Assembly: GCA_039024315.1 (NCBI GenBank)
Contig: JBCCQN010000188.1
Span: forward strand, 1 to 16,250
Source: JBCAWW01 sp039024315
GTDB taxonomy: Bacteria; Bacteroidota; Bacteroidia; J057
DNA: 16,250 bases
Direction of reading: 5' to 3'
Each line of letters begins with the position of its first letter. Positions within the stretch are counted from its first letter, which is position 1. The position numbers were made by a program, and so were the translations under genes. Below, one piece after another: positions 1-7,569 of this stretch. The notes beneath the pieces are model-generated. The model was not told the origin of the DNA, did no database searches, and saw only the letters and a program-made list of their open reading frames with translations.

Positions 1-150
1 AGGCCTTGGCAAATTCGGTTTCGAGTGTTCATAACTGTCAGATTGATTAAAAATTTCCTTGACAATCATACACGCGCACTTTCTTACTAAAACCGGCCAA
101 AGTTTTTTCGATTTTTTCACATTTTTCTCAAAATCAGGGATATTGGGGCC
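1..150. other. Noncoding leader at left window edge
   Basis: No supported reading frame. The stretch is T-rich towards the first gene. A TTGACA-like hexamer sits at 59-64, but the classical sigma70 spacing leads only to a poor -10 match, and Bacteroidota promoters normally use a TTTG / TAnnTTTG pattern that I do not see here. It probably carries the promoter of the gene at 151, but I cannot place it. Confidence 0.4.
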
Positions 151-1995
151 ATGAAGCACACTATTTTCCTCCTTTTTTTTTGTTTGCCCCTAGCGGGGAA
201 CGCTCAGTCAGAGCCTATCGCAGATAAACTTGGATACCTGCCGCAATGGCAATTTCACAATGAGTTAGAAATGCAAAACTGGCCTAAGCTACTGGCCGGT
301 GCTGAGATAGAGCCAAGTACGCTTTTGCTGATGACCCTGCCCGCAGTATCGGCGAGTCGGATGGGGATTTATCAAGATCGCTTGACAGCCCTTTATCAAG
401 AATTAGATAAGAAGAAGTTTGCCAGCAAAAGCCGTCTAGCGCAAGCCAAGATGCTGCGCAAGCTCCTCTACAAAGATTTTTTCAAACAGTACGAATACCT
501 CGCGGGCCTTGACAAACTATTTGATGAAGGTTCTTTTAATTGCCTCACAGCCTCTACCTTGACGGCCTTGGTGATGGAGCATTATCAGATCCCCTACCAA
601 CTCAAGGAAAACGATAATGTCATTAGCATTGAAATCGGGGAAGGGGAAGATAGAATACTGATGGCCAATGAGGACGGTTTAGGTTATACCCCTGACAATG
701 GCCTCATGGAAGGCTTATTTGTGACCTTTCTCGAAAAAATCAAAGTGGTCAAGGAGCAGGAGCGTCGCTTATATGACGACCGGCAGCTTTTCCATAAGTA
801 TTTGATGGGAAGAGGTACCATTAGCTTTAAAGAGTTGGTAGGGATCCACTACTTTTGTCAAGGCTATTTGGCCTTCGCCAAAGAAGAGCGGCAAAGAGCC
901 ATCGGATTACTTGAAAAAGCCTTTGTGTTTTTTCCCGAAGGAAAGCGTATTGCCTACTGGATTCTCAATGATAGAATGCTCCTCTACAAGCTTGGCAATT
1001 GGAAAGGCCCGACTGTAACAGAGGATTTCCTCGCTACTACCAATATGCTTTCCCTCTTTTCTCAAGCTCCAGAACTCAATACAGAGCTTTTTGCGCTTGG
1101 TTATGAGGCTATCATGAGGACTTTCCTATTTGACCGTTATCAACCTGAAAAAGCAGAGCAATTCCAGGATTATTTACTCGAAAATCTGCATGAGGCTGAC
1201 TCAAAAGAGCAGGCGAAATTATTTTTCCCTACACAAATGGGCATCGCCCACCATAATAATCAGGCCTATGACAAGTCTTTCCCTTATATTATTGAGGCCA
1301 ATCAAAATGATCCGAATTTTCGCGTCCACAAGGTCCTTTTGCTAGAAAATGCCAGGGCTCGCTTTATGAATGATCCCCAGTCCAGTGAGCAAAATTACCA
1401 AACGTATTTAGCCGCTACGACCAATGATTCCGTTAAGCGCGAGTTGAGAGTTGTCTATTTAAGCGTAGTATTACAGGAAATCGCCCTGCAAGCCAATATT
1501 GCAGACTTGGAAAAAGCCTTAGGAGTCGTGGAAGAGCTTTATTTGCTCAACCCTCAAGTAGCCGATTACAGTTTTAACTACCGCTACATGCTTGTCAATT
1601 ATGCCAATGAAGGCAATGATATGGAGGCCTATTGGCAGCACGTACTAGCGATCCAAGATTCTTTGCTGGCACAAAATCAAGGCGAAGTCATCGGGCCAAT
1701 GCTTTGTCTCACAGGGCTGCTCAATATCCGCGAGCTATTTCGCAACAATCAGCTATCTGCGGGTGTCGAATTTCTTACCCAATTTCAAGAAGCAGTTGGT
1801 AAGCGCTTTGATTTGCCTACCTCCGAATTTGACGTATTTGTTGGTGATGCCTACTGGGAGTATGCGGCCTATTACATTCGCCTTGTCAACTACAAAAAAG
1901 CTCGGGCAGTGCTAGAAGAAGCGCGTCCATATATGAGCGATGAGGGCTTTATCGATGAGCAAATCAATACTGTGTTGATCCCACTAGGAGGTTAA
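151..1995 (+). CDS. Secreted helical-repeat protein with transglutaminase-like Cys region
   Basis: The 614-residue product starts with a clear signal peptide (residues 1-18, hydrophobic core FLLFFCLPLA, probable cut at NAQ-S), so it should be exported to the periplasm or cell surface. Residues about 120-180 contain GSFNCLTAS (Cys131), which resembles the nucleophile region of transglutaminase-like proteins common in Bacteroidota. In that family a His-Val pair and an Asp normally follow. Here the corresponding place reads DNV (Asn156), so the catalytic His may be missing. From about residue 230 the protein is helical and repeat-like, consistent with TPR repeats (for example around 235-260, 360-410 and 440-480). 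No operon partner is obvious: 189 bases separate it from the next gene. The exact function is unknown. The signal peptide is secure, the fold assignment is tentative. Confidence 0.75.
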   Translation: MKHTIFLLFFCLPLAGNAQSEPIADKLGYLPQWQFHNELEMQNWPKLLAGAEIEPSTLLLMTLPAVSASRMGIYQDRLTALYQELDKKKFASKSRLAQAKMLRKLLYKDFFKQYEYLAGLDKLFDEGSFNCLTASTLTALVMEHYQIPYQLKENDNVISIEIGEGEDRILMANEDGLGYTPDNGLMEGLFVTFLEKIKVVKEQERRLYDDRQLFHKYLMGRGTISFKELVGIHYFCQGYLAFAKEERQRAIGLLEKAFVFFPEGKRIAYWILNDRMLLYKLGNWKGPTVTEDFLATTNMLSLFSQAPELNTELFALGYEAIMRTFLFDRYQPEKAEQFQDYLLENLHEADSKEQAKLFFPTQMGIAHHNNQAYDKSFPYIIEANQNDPNFRVHKVLLLENARARFMNDPQSSEQNYQTYLAATTNDSVKRELRVVYLSVVLQEIALQANIADLEKALGVVEELYLLNPQVADYSFNYRYMLVNYANEGNDMEAYWQHVLAIQDSLLAQNQGEVIGPMLCLTGLLNIRELFRNNQLSAGVEFLTQFQEAVGKRFDLPTSEFDVFVGDAYWEYAAYYIRLVNYKKARAVLEEARPYMSDEGFIDEQINTVLIPLGG

Positions 1996-2184
1996 GGGCT
2001 TACTGTTTTTTTTGCCGCTTCGCGGAACGCTTACATCAATAGACGGAGGTCGCAAGCAAAAGACCTTGCCCTCACTTCGAGATTCCGCTTTTCCATTTTC
2101 TCGTTCCGCGCAGCGGTCACCTACAGCATTTGCTCTCTCTGAGGAAAATCTGTTATTTATGATACACACATTCACTTCCCTCCT
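1996..2184. repeat. Intergenic region with an inverted pair of GC-rich repeats
   Basis: After the stop codon there is a run of eight T (2006-2013). CCGCTTCGCGGAACG follows at 2015-2029, and its near-exact inverse CGTTCCGCGCAGCGG lies at 2102-2116 (14 of 15 positions pair). The left copy extends to CGCTTCGCGGAACGCTTA (2016-2033), which recurs exactly at 10881-10898. The arms could form a long-range stem around a spacer of about 70 bases. Open frames across this stretch on both strands look accidental. I see no clean terminator, because no strong stem directly precedes the T-run. Confidence 0.7.
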
Positions 2185-4662
2185 ATGCCCTCAGGCGCGA
2201 ATAAAAATCTATTTCCCTTGTCAAATGAAGACTCCTATCAAGTTTTGGGAGAAAATCATCTCTTCGTAATTGGAATTAATACCTATGAGCGGGTAGCCAA
2301 ATTGGCCAACGCTCGTAAAGATGCGACTGATTTTGTAGCCCTGTTAGAGGAGCAGTATCAATTCGAAAAATCTAGGATCACCGAGCTTTATGATGAAGCC
2401 GCTACGCGCCGCAATATCATCAATCGCTTTCGGCAACAAATTGGGAAGCTAAAGGAGCACGATAATCTTATCATTTTCTTCTCGGGTCACGGACATTATG
2501 ACCAAGTGCTGAAGGAGGGTTTTTGGGTACCAGTCGATGCGGAGTATGAGGCAATTGATACCTACATCTCTTATGATTTTTTACTCAAAGTAGCTAAGGC
2601 AGCGGACAAGGCGCGGCATGTGTTATTTATCGTCGATTCCTGTTATTCTGGTGCAGTTTTGGTCAGAGGCAGAGATACGCATCTCAAGCGATTGGAAAAG
2701 GATGCTTCGCGCTGGATCATCGCCTCAGGGAGAAATGAAGTGGTGCCTGACGGACTTGCAGGAGAGAATAGCCCCTTTGCCAAAGAATTGCTTAGTGTGC
2801 TCAAAGAAAGTGCGGGGCAAGGCATCCATACCCTGAGACTGATCGACCGCTTGACCGAAAATGTAAGTTGGAACTCTTCCCAAACCCCAATCGGTCAGCC
2901 CTTGCATGGAGTAGGCCATAAAGGTGGTCAATTTGTTTTTCGCCCTAGGCGAGATGAAGCCCAGGATTGGGCCATCGCCCAAAAAGCCCAGACTGTAGCG
3001 GCTTATCAGCACTATCTCAAAACCTGGCCCAAGGCGAGACATACGGATGAAGCCAATTGGCAAATTGCCTTACTGGATAATACTTGGGCCGCCTATCATC
3101 ACTACAGTGAAATTGGTGGTAAGCACTTAAAAGAGGCACTCGCCAAAATCAAGGCGATTGAAGACAATAGACGGCAAAAAACGCAGGCCTTACCGCAGCC
3201 AAAAAACTTAAAGGAGTTTGTGCAAGTGGCGCAAGAATATTTTGTCGCGGGCGATTATCTAGAGGCAAAGTCTTTCCTTCAGCAAGCCATGTCTATGGCT
3301 GATGCTGCCACTAAGCGTACTTTGCAGCAGCGGATCCAGCAATGTGAAAACGAATTAGCCTTTCAAAAAGCTTTTGCCGAGGCTGAGGAGGCGGTCAAGC
3401 GAGAAGACAAAGCCTTAGCCCGCCAAAAATTACAAGCGGTCTTAGCCTACCCGAGTCAAAACAAAGCCAAGGCCGAGCGTCTGTTGCAGGAGCTTTCGAT
3501 AGTATGGTGGCGACAACCCAAGTTCTTATATCCCGGAATAGTCGCTGTGATGCTTGCCGCTTTTTTGGGGTTCTGGGGCTTGATGCCTGATCTTTCTCAG
3601 GAAGAACAGCCGACACCCAATGAAGCCACAGAAGAGCGTGCTCAAGAAGCCCAAACAGAATTGGAAAAAAGTCCTTTAGCATCCCCTCCTACTACCAAAT
3701 CCAGCCCGCCTCAAATCACTGCCTTTGAGATTACGGCCAAAGAGGGAGTAGCAGAGCTATTTTATGGTGTCAGTACTCAAGAAGAAATTAACTCTATTAG
3801 CCTTGACTGGGGCGACGGTCAAAAAGACCTCATCCCCAAGGAAAAATTAGCCGGTCGGGCCAATCATAACTATCAGGAGAGTAAATCCTATACGGTCAGG
3901 CTTAAGGTGCTTACTGAATCGGGACAAAAGAGCGAAAAGCAACAGGCCTTAACGATTAAGCTACCGACCCCCTTTCCAGATAAGACGATCGCCTATTATA
4001 ATCTCGCTAATAAGAATAATGCTAGAGATAAGGAGTGTATTCAAGTAGTACGCAACCGAAAAGATCAAGAAAGTGCCCTCGCCTTTAACAGCAACAACTT
4101 TAGCGGCTGTAATTTTGGTAGTGATAACAGCACTGCTGGCTATCTGCTCGAATCGCATATTCCCTTTTCAGAGAATTTTACCTTTTCGATTTGGGTCCGT
4201 CCTAGTAGAAGAAATGGAGATGCTTGGATTGCGGGTCAAGAAGGTTGGGCTCGCTTCTTCTTTGGCTATGATAATGAAGTAAGAGCGGGGAAAAGCAATC
4301 ATATTTCCTTTATCATCCCCAATAAAGGTGGTAATCTGGTGGTTACAGATTCGAAAAGCTGTGAGATGGGAACTGACTCAAGGGGTAGTGAGCTAGGCGG
4401 AAAGCAAGCTTGGACGCATTATGTGGTTACAGTGGCGCAAAGTGGCAATGGTAGTACGGCAACGCTCTATCGCAATGGTAAACGAGCTGCCATTCCGGTT
4501 ACGCAGCGTAGCTTCTCTACCAATCCTTCAAAAGCAAAGTTTATCATTGGCAATCGAGAAGATGGCGATGCCTACGATGCTTACCAAGGCCGTTTGGATG
4601 ATATTCGCATCTACAATCGAGTGTTATCTCAAGAAGAAATTGAGCTACTCTTTAAGGAATAA
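2185..4662 (+). CDS. Membrane-anchored caspase-like (C14) protein with PKD-like and LamG domains
   Basis: The 825-residue protein begins with a caspase/metacaspase p20-like domain (about 22-250). It has the catalytic His in FFSGHGHYD (His102) and Cys in IVDSCYSGA (Cys153), both in their usual context after a hydrophobic strand. Residues 255-330 are helical repeats (W-A-I-A...AYQHYLKTWP), and 340-440 is TPR-like or coiled-coil. One hydrophobic segment follows (about 447-468, FLYPGIVAVMLAAFLGFWGL), then a Pro/Glu/Ser-rich linker. A PKD-like strand domain comes next (about 510-592, DWGDG) and a LamG/concanavalin-type domain ends the protein (about 602-825, FTFSIWVRP and GRLDDIRIYNRVLS). There is no N-terminal signal peptide, so the caspase part should be cytoplasmic and the LamG part outside the inner membrane. 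The start is the only ATG before the domain. Cleavage target and trigger are unknown. It probably heads an operon with the GNAT and DUF2461 genes. Confidence 0.9.
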   Translation: MPSGANKNLFPLSNEDSYQVLGENHLFVIGINTYERVAKLANARKDATDFVALLEEQYQFEKSRITELYDEAATRRNIINRFRQQIGKLKEHDNLIIFFSGHGHYDQVLKEGFWVPVDAEYEAIDTYISYDFLLKVAKAADKARHVLFIVDSCYSGAVLVRGRDTHLKRLEKDASRWIIASGRNEVVPDGLAGENSPFAKELLSVLKESAGQGIHTLRLIDRLTENVSWNSSQTPIGQPLHGVGHKGGQFVFRPRRDEAQDWAIAQKAQTVAAYQHYLKTWPKARHTDEANWQIALLDNTWAAYHHYSEIGGKHLKEALAKIKAIEDNRRQKTQALPQPKNLKEFVQVAQEYFVAGDYLEAKSFLQQAMSMADAATKRTLQQRIQQCENELAFQKAFAEAEEAVKREDKALARQKLQAVLAYPSQNKAKAERLLQELSIVWWRQPKFLYPGIVAVMLAAFLGFWGLMPDLSQEEQPTPNEATEERAQEAQTELEKSPLASPPTTKSSPPQITAFEITAKEGVAELFYGVSTQEEINSISLDWGDGQKDLIPKEKLAGRANHNYQESKSYTVRLKVLTESGQKSEKQQALTIKLPTPFPDKTIAYYNLANKNNARDKECIQVVRNRKDQESALAFNSNNFSGCNFGSDNSTAGYLLESHIPFSENFTFSIWVRPSRRNGDAWIAGQEGWARFFFGYDNEVRAGKSNHISFIIPNKGGNLVVTDSKSCEMGTDSRGSELGGKQAWTHYVVTVAQSGNGSTATLYRNGKRAAIPVTQRSFSTNPSKAKFIIGNREDGDAYDAYQGRLDDIRIYNRVLSQEEIELLFKE

Positions 4663-4667
4663 GTATC

Positions 4668-5120
4668 GTGATTCAATTATTGCCCATCTCTACGGATCCT
4701 ACGCAAAACACTGCCTTTGTTGACAATCCTGCTTGCCAGCCGATCCTAAAGGTCTTTGGTCCTTACTATGAGCAGATTGGCTATCAGCCGCCTTGGATTG
4801 GGTATTTTGCCGCCTTCGGCGAACGCATCGTCGGCACGGGTGGATTTAAAGGCGTTCCGCGCAGCGGAAAAGTAGAAATTGCTTATCACACCTTTGCTGA
4901 GGCAGAAGGGGAGGGGATAGGCACCCAGATTTGTGAGGCCCTCGTTCGGCTAAGCCGAAATACTGACCCAAGCATCCAAATCACAGCTCGGACCCTAGCC
5001 GAAGAAAATGCCTCAACCACTATTCTCAAAAAGAATCATTTTCAACTAGCTGGCGAAGTCATGGACGAAGAAGACGGCCTCGTCTGGGAATGGATTTTTG
5101 CCCCTGAAGCCGTAACTTGA
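4668..5120 (+). CDS. GNAT-family N-acetyltransferase
   Basis: This is a 150-residue single-domain GNAT protein, expected to move an acetyl group from acetyl-CoA to an amine; the substrate is unknown. Visible features are the beta4 strand IVGTGGFKG (54-62), beta5 VEIAYHTF (69-76), the pyrophosphate loop EGEGIG (80-85) and the C-terminal NASTTILKKNHFQ (114-126). The first position of the loop is usually Gln or Arg but is Glu here. The start is GTG (4668), 5 bases after the stop of the caspase gene, which implies co-transcription and probably translational coupling. An internal ATG-only start would remove most of the fold. Two stretches (4811-4825 and 4852-4867) resemble the GC-rich repeats found between genes in this window. 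Confidence 0.88.
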   Translation: MIQLLPISTDPTQNTAFVDNPACQPILKVFGPYYEQIGYQPPWIGYFAAFGERIVGTGGFKGVPRSGKVEIAYHTFAEAEGEGIGTQICEALVRLSRNTDPSIQITARTLAEENASTTILKKNHFQLAGEVMDEEDGLVWEWIFAPEAVT

Positions 5121-5124
5121 GCGT

Positions 5125-5817
5125 ATGTCATCACATATTATCCAAGCCAAAACCTTCAAATTTATTCGCGACCTCCAAAAGCACAATGATCGCGATTGGT
5201 TTCAAGCAAATAAGCCTCGTTATGAAATCGCCCACGCCAATATGGTGGCCTTCTCCGAAGCTCTCATGGACGGCATGCTCGATCAAGACAATGTGGTGCC
5301 CATGACCGGCAAGAAAATGCTCTTTCGTATTTATCGGGATGTGCGTTTTTCGAAGAATAAGGCTCCTTACAAAAATCACTTTAGCGGCCGCATGAGACGC
5401 AATACTGAATTGCTGCGTGGAGGCTATTATTACCATATCATGCCCGAAGGCGGGAGTTTTATCGCGGGAGGATTTTGGGGACCGGAAAAGGATGACCTCC
5501 GTCGTATCCGTGATGAGCTAGCCATGGATGCCCAGCCCTTGCGGGATATCATCGCCCAAAAGAAGTTTGTCGATACCTTCGGTGAACTAATTGGTGACGC
5601 CCTCAAAACTGCGCCCAAAGGCTTTGACAAAGCGCATCCAGACATCGATCTGATTCGTATGAAGCAATACATCGTCAAGAAATCCTTTAGCGATGAGGAA
5701 GTCCTAGCCGATGACTTTGTCGAGAATCTCCTTGATGCCTACGCGGCCATGCTGCCCTTTTTTAATTATATGAGCGAGGTCCTGACGACTGATACCAACG
5801 GACGTCGGATTGTCTAA
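5125..5817 (+). CDS. DUF2461 family protein
   Basis: The 230-residue protein matches the DUF2461 (TIGR02453) pattern. It has the N-terminal FIRDLQKHNDRDWFQANK (13-30), the central FRIYRDVRFSKNKAPYKNH (67-85), then GGYYYHI and FIAGGFWGPEKDDLRRIRDE (112-131). The family is widespread in Bacteroidota and other bacteria, and its biochemical role is not established. There is no signal peptide, so it is probably cytoplasmic. It starts 4 bases after the GNAT stop codon and is likely the last gene of the caspase-GNAT-DUF2461 unit, since 67 bases follow before the next start. The length is normal for the family. Confidence 0.9.
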   Translation: MSSHIIQAKTFKFIRDLQKHNDRDWFQANKPRYEIAHANMVAFSEALMDGMLDQDNVVPMTGKKMLFRIYRDVRFSKNKAPYKNHFSGRMRRNTELLRGGYYYHIMPEGGSFIAGGFWGPEKDDLRRIRDELAMDAQPLRDIIAQKKFVDTFGELIGDALKTAPKGFDKAHPDIDLIRMKQYIVKKSFSDEEVLADDFVENLLDAYAAMLPFFNYMSEVLTTDTNGRRIV

Positions 5818-5884
5818 GCCTAAAACTGAGCACATTTTGCTAAGGATCAGCACCCCTTGAAAAGCAATAGACGACAAACCTTTC

Positions 5885-6454
5885 ATGGAACAAATCAAGC
5901 AAGCCATCCGACAGATGATCAGCGTAACCGACGCTGAGTTGGAGTACTTTCTTGAATCATGTCGCACCGAGCTTTTTTCGCGTAAATCCTATTTAGCAGA
6001 GGCCAATAAGGTGCCCGACGAGATTTTTTTCATCAATAAAGGCATTATCCGCACGACGATCGATAATAAAAGCGGCAAGGAAAACACCCTGCACTTTGCT
6101 TTAGAAAATCAATTTATCGCCGATTACTCTCACTTTATTCTCGGCCAGCCAGCGCTTTACAACTTGATCGCCATCGAAGAAACCGAAGCCGTAGTCATCC
6201 CTCGAAAATCCATTGAATGGGGCTATCAAAATATGACCGAGGGTGATAAGTTGGGCCGCACCATCGCAGAATTTTACTTTATCTATCAAGACAATCGCAT
6301 TAAAAACCTCTACGCTCGCAGCCCCAAAGAGCGCTATGATGAGATTGAGCAGGTATTTCCCAATATCCACAATCGTGTGCCTCAACACATGATCGCTTCC
6401 TACCTTGGTATCACGCCCGTTCACTTGAGTCGGCTTAAAAAAGAAGACCGCTAG
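5885..6454 (+). CDS. Crp/Fnr-family transcriptional regulator
   Basis: The 189-residue protein has the layout of short Bacteroidota Crp-like regulators. A cyclic-nucleotide-binding-type beta-roll spans about 25-115 (PDEIFFINKGIIRTTID and the EETEAVVIPR strand), followed by a dimer helix (about 118-140). A C-terminal helix-turn-helix ends in VPQHMIASYLGITPVHLSRLKK (165-186), where the recognition helix is truncated close to the C-terminus, as is usual for this subgroup. The canonical cAMP-phosphate cassette with a conserved Arg is not evident, so the ligand is probably not cAMP. It follows the DUF2461 gene by 67 bases and may be separately transcribed. Targets are not apparent. Confidence 0.9.
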   Translation: MEQIKQAIRQMISVTDAELEYFLESCRTELFSRKSYLAEANKVPDEIFFINKGIIRTTIDNKSGKENTLHFALENQFIADYSHFILGQPALYNLIAIEETEAVVIPRKSIEWGYQNMTEGDKLGRTIAEFYFIYQDNRIKNLYARSPKERYDEIEQVFPNIHNRVPQHMIASYLGITPVHLSRLKKEDR

Positions 6455-6490
6455 GGAATTTTGAAGGGAGAAGGCTTTGAGCTCTCTGTT

Positions 6491-6566
6491 TTTATTTACT
6501 CCCGAAAGCTTTCGGGACGCGGAACGCTTGCCTTTATTGGCGGCCTATGCAATAGGCCGCTACAGT
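6491..6566 (+). repeat. Composite palindromic repeat, copy 1
   Basis: It contains, in order: T-rich TTTATTTACT; the perfect 16-bp palindrome CCCGAAAGCTTTCGGG (6501-6516); ACGCGGAACGCTT (6517-6529); 10 unrelated bases; a hairpin with arms GCGGCCTAT / ATAGGCCGC (6540-6548 and 6552-6560) around a 3-base loop; and TACAGTT. The same order occurs inverted at 8587-8670, with different but still pairing hairpin arms. It is not coding: the small open frame running through it has no recognisable protein features. Confidence 0.8.
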
Positions 6567-6578
6567 TCGCCTAATGTA

Positions 6579-6599
6579 GGGGCGTATTGCATACGCCCC
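6579..6599. repeat. Hairpin GGGGCGTAT / ATACGCCCC
   Basis: Nine-base perfectly complementary arms (6579-6587 and 6591-6599) close a 3-base loop TGC. It lies 18 bases after the first hairpin (6540-6560), which has the same 9-3-9 geometry, so the two form a tandem hairpin pair upstream of the SDR gene. No T-run follows on either strand, which argues against an ordinary intrinsic terminator. A dispersed repeat unit is more likely. Confidence 0.7.
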
Positions 6600-6690
6600 A
6601 GAATCTCCCTCACTCCAATCAAAAACATAAACAAATGTTATCGTTTGGCAGCCTTGCCTCCGCCTAACTTGCAAGCAAAGCTTTCAAGAA

Positions 6691-7509
6691 ATGAAATTAT
6701 CAATCAAAGAAAAGACTCGTCTTAAGACCAAATATGGCCCTTGGGCCTTGATCACAGGTGCATCCTCAGGCATTGGGCTTGAGTTGGCGTATCAGCTCGC
6801 TGCTAGCGGTTTGCACCTCGTATTAGTGGCACGAAGCAAAGATAAGCTCAGCGCTCTTGCTCAAAAATTACAGTCTCAGCACCAAATTGAGACCCAAGTG
6901 ATCTTGGCTGATCTCTCTCAGCCAGCGGCCATCGAAGAGGTCCGCGCCAAAACCCAAAACAAGTCTATCGGCCTATTGATTAGCTCGGCTGGTTATGGCA
7001 CCTCTGGCCTTTTTGAAGAAGCTGATCTTGCAGATGAGATCAATATGTTGCGAGTCAATTGTGAGGCGCTCATGAGCTTGACGCATCATTTTGTGCAGCG
7101 GTTTAAAGCCCAAAAGCAAGGCGGAATTATTCTTTTGAGCTCCATGGTGGCTTTTCAGGGAGTGCCTTATTCGGCTCACTACGCCGCGACCAAAGCCTAC
7201 GTCCAATCCTTTGCTGAAGGTCTCGCAGAAGAGCTACAACCTCATGGCGTTGACGTACTCGCTGCTGCACCGGGTCCAGTGAAAAGTGGTTTCGAAGCCC
7301 GCGCCAATATGCAGATGAGCATGTCCTTGAGTCCTGAACAAGTAGGAGTACCTATCCTCAAGGCCTTGGGCTGCCAAACGACCGTTCTTCCCGGAGCTTT
7401 GACCAAGCTCTTGGTTTACTCCCTACGTACCGTACCGCGTTGGGCCAAGGTCAAAATCATGAAAGCCGTGATGGGCGGTATGACCCAACACCAAAGAGCT
7501 GAAGCATAA
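6691..7509 (+). CDS. SDR-family NAD(P)-dependent oxidoreductase
   Basis: The 272-residue classical short-chain dehydrogenase has the cofactor motif TGASSGIG (22-29), an Arg at 48 after the second strand (VLVARSK) suggesting NADPH preference, and ADLS (73-76). The usual NNAG motif reads SSAG (98-101). The catalytic Ser is about 151, with Tyr164 and Lys168 in YSAHYAATKAY. It resembles COG0300-type short-chain dehydrogenases whose substrates are mostly unknown. The C-terminal KLLVYSLRTVPRWAKVKIMKAVMG (about 237-260) is amphipathic and could touch membranes. Start choice: the ATG at 6691 puts the Rossmann strand at the usual distance of about 18 residues. The gene sits between two inverted repeat copies together with the SGNH gene. 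Confidence 0.93.
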   Translation: MKLSIKEKTRLKTKYGPWALITGASSGIGLELAYQLAASGLHLVLVARSKDKLSALAQKLQSQHQIETQVILADLSQPAAIEEVRAKTQNKSIGLLISSAGYGTSGLFEEADLADEINMLRVNCEALMSLTHHFVQRFKAQKQGGIILLSSMVAFQGVPYSAHYAATKAYVQSFAEGLAEELQPHGVDVLAAAPGPVKSGFEARANMQMSMSLSPEQVGVPILKALGCQTTVLPGALTKLLVYSLRTVPRWAKVKIMKAVMGGMTQHQRAEA

Positions 7510-7569
7510 GAATTTGAGTGAGGAGGAGTTTTTTCTCTTATTGGAGCTTAGTACCCACAAATCTGTAAT

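Noticed and set aside
2006..2013. T-run after the first gene as an intrinsic terminator
   Set aside because: No strong GC-rich stem directly precedes it.
2012..2269. 85-codon open frame before the caspase gene, and the opposite-strand frame at 1984-2175
   Set aside because: They cover the GC-rich repeats, overlap the real genes and have no recognisable features.
2725..3063. 112-codon minus-strand open frame inside the caspase gene
   Set aside because: It is fully covered by the well-supported caspase-like coding sequence and has no domain signal.
6501..6516. CCCGAAAGCTTTCGGG as a terminator of the Crp-like gene
   Set aside because: No T-run follows on the plus strand and the motif recurs elsewhere as a repeat, so a dispersed element explains it better.
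6477..6725. 82-codon open frame upstream of the SDR gene
   Set aside because: It runs through the palindromic repeats and overlaps the SDR start in another frame. Its residues show no domain and follow the repeat sequence.
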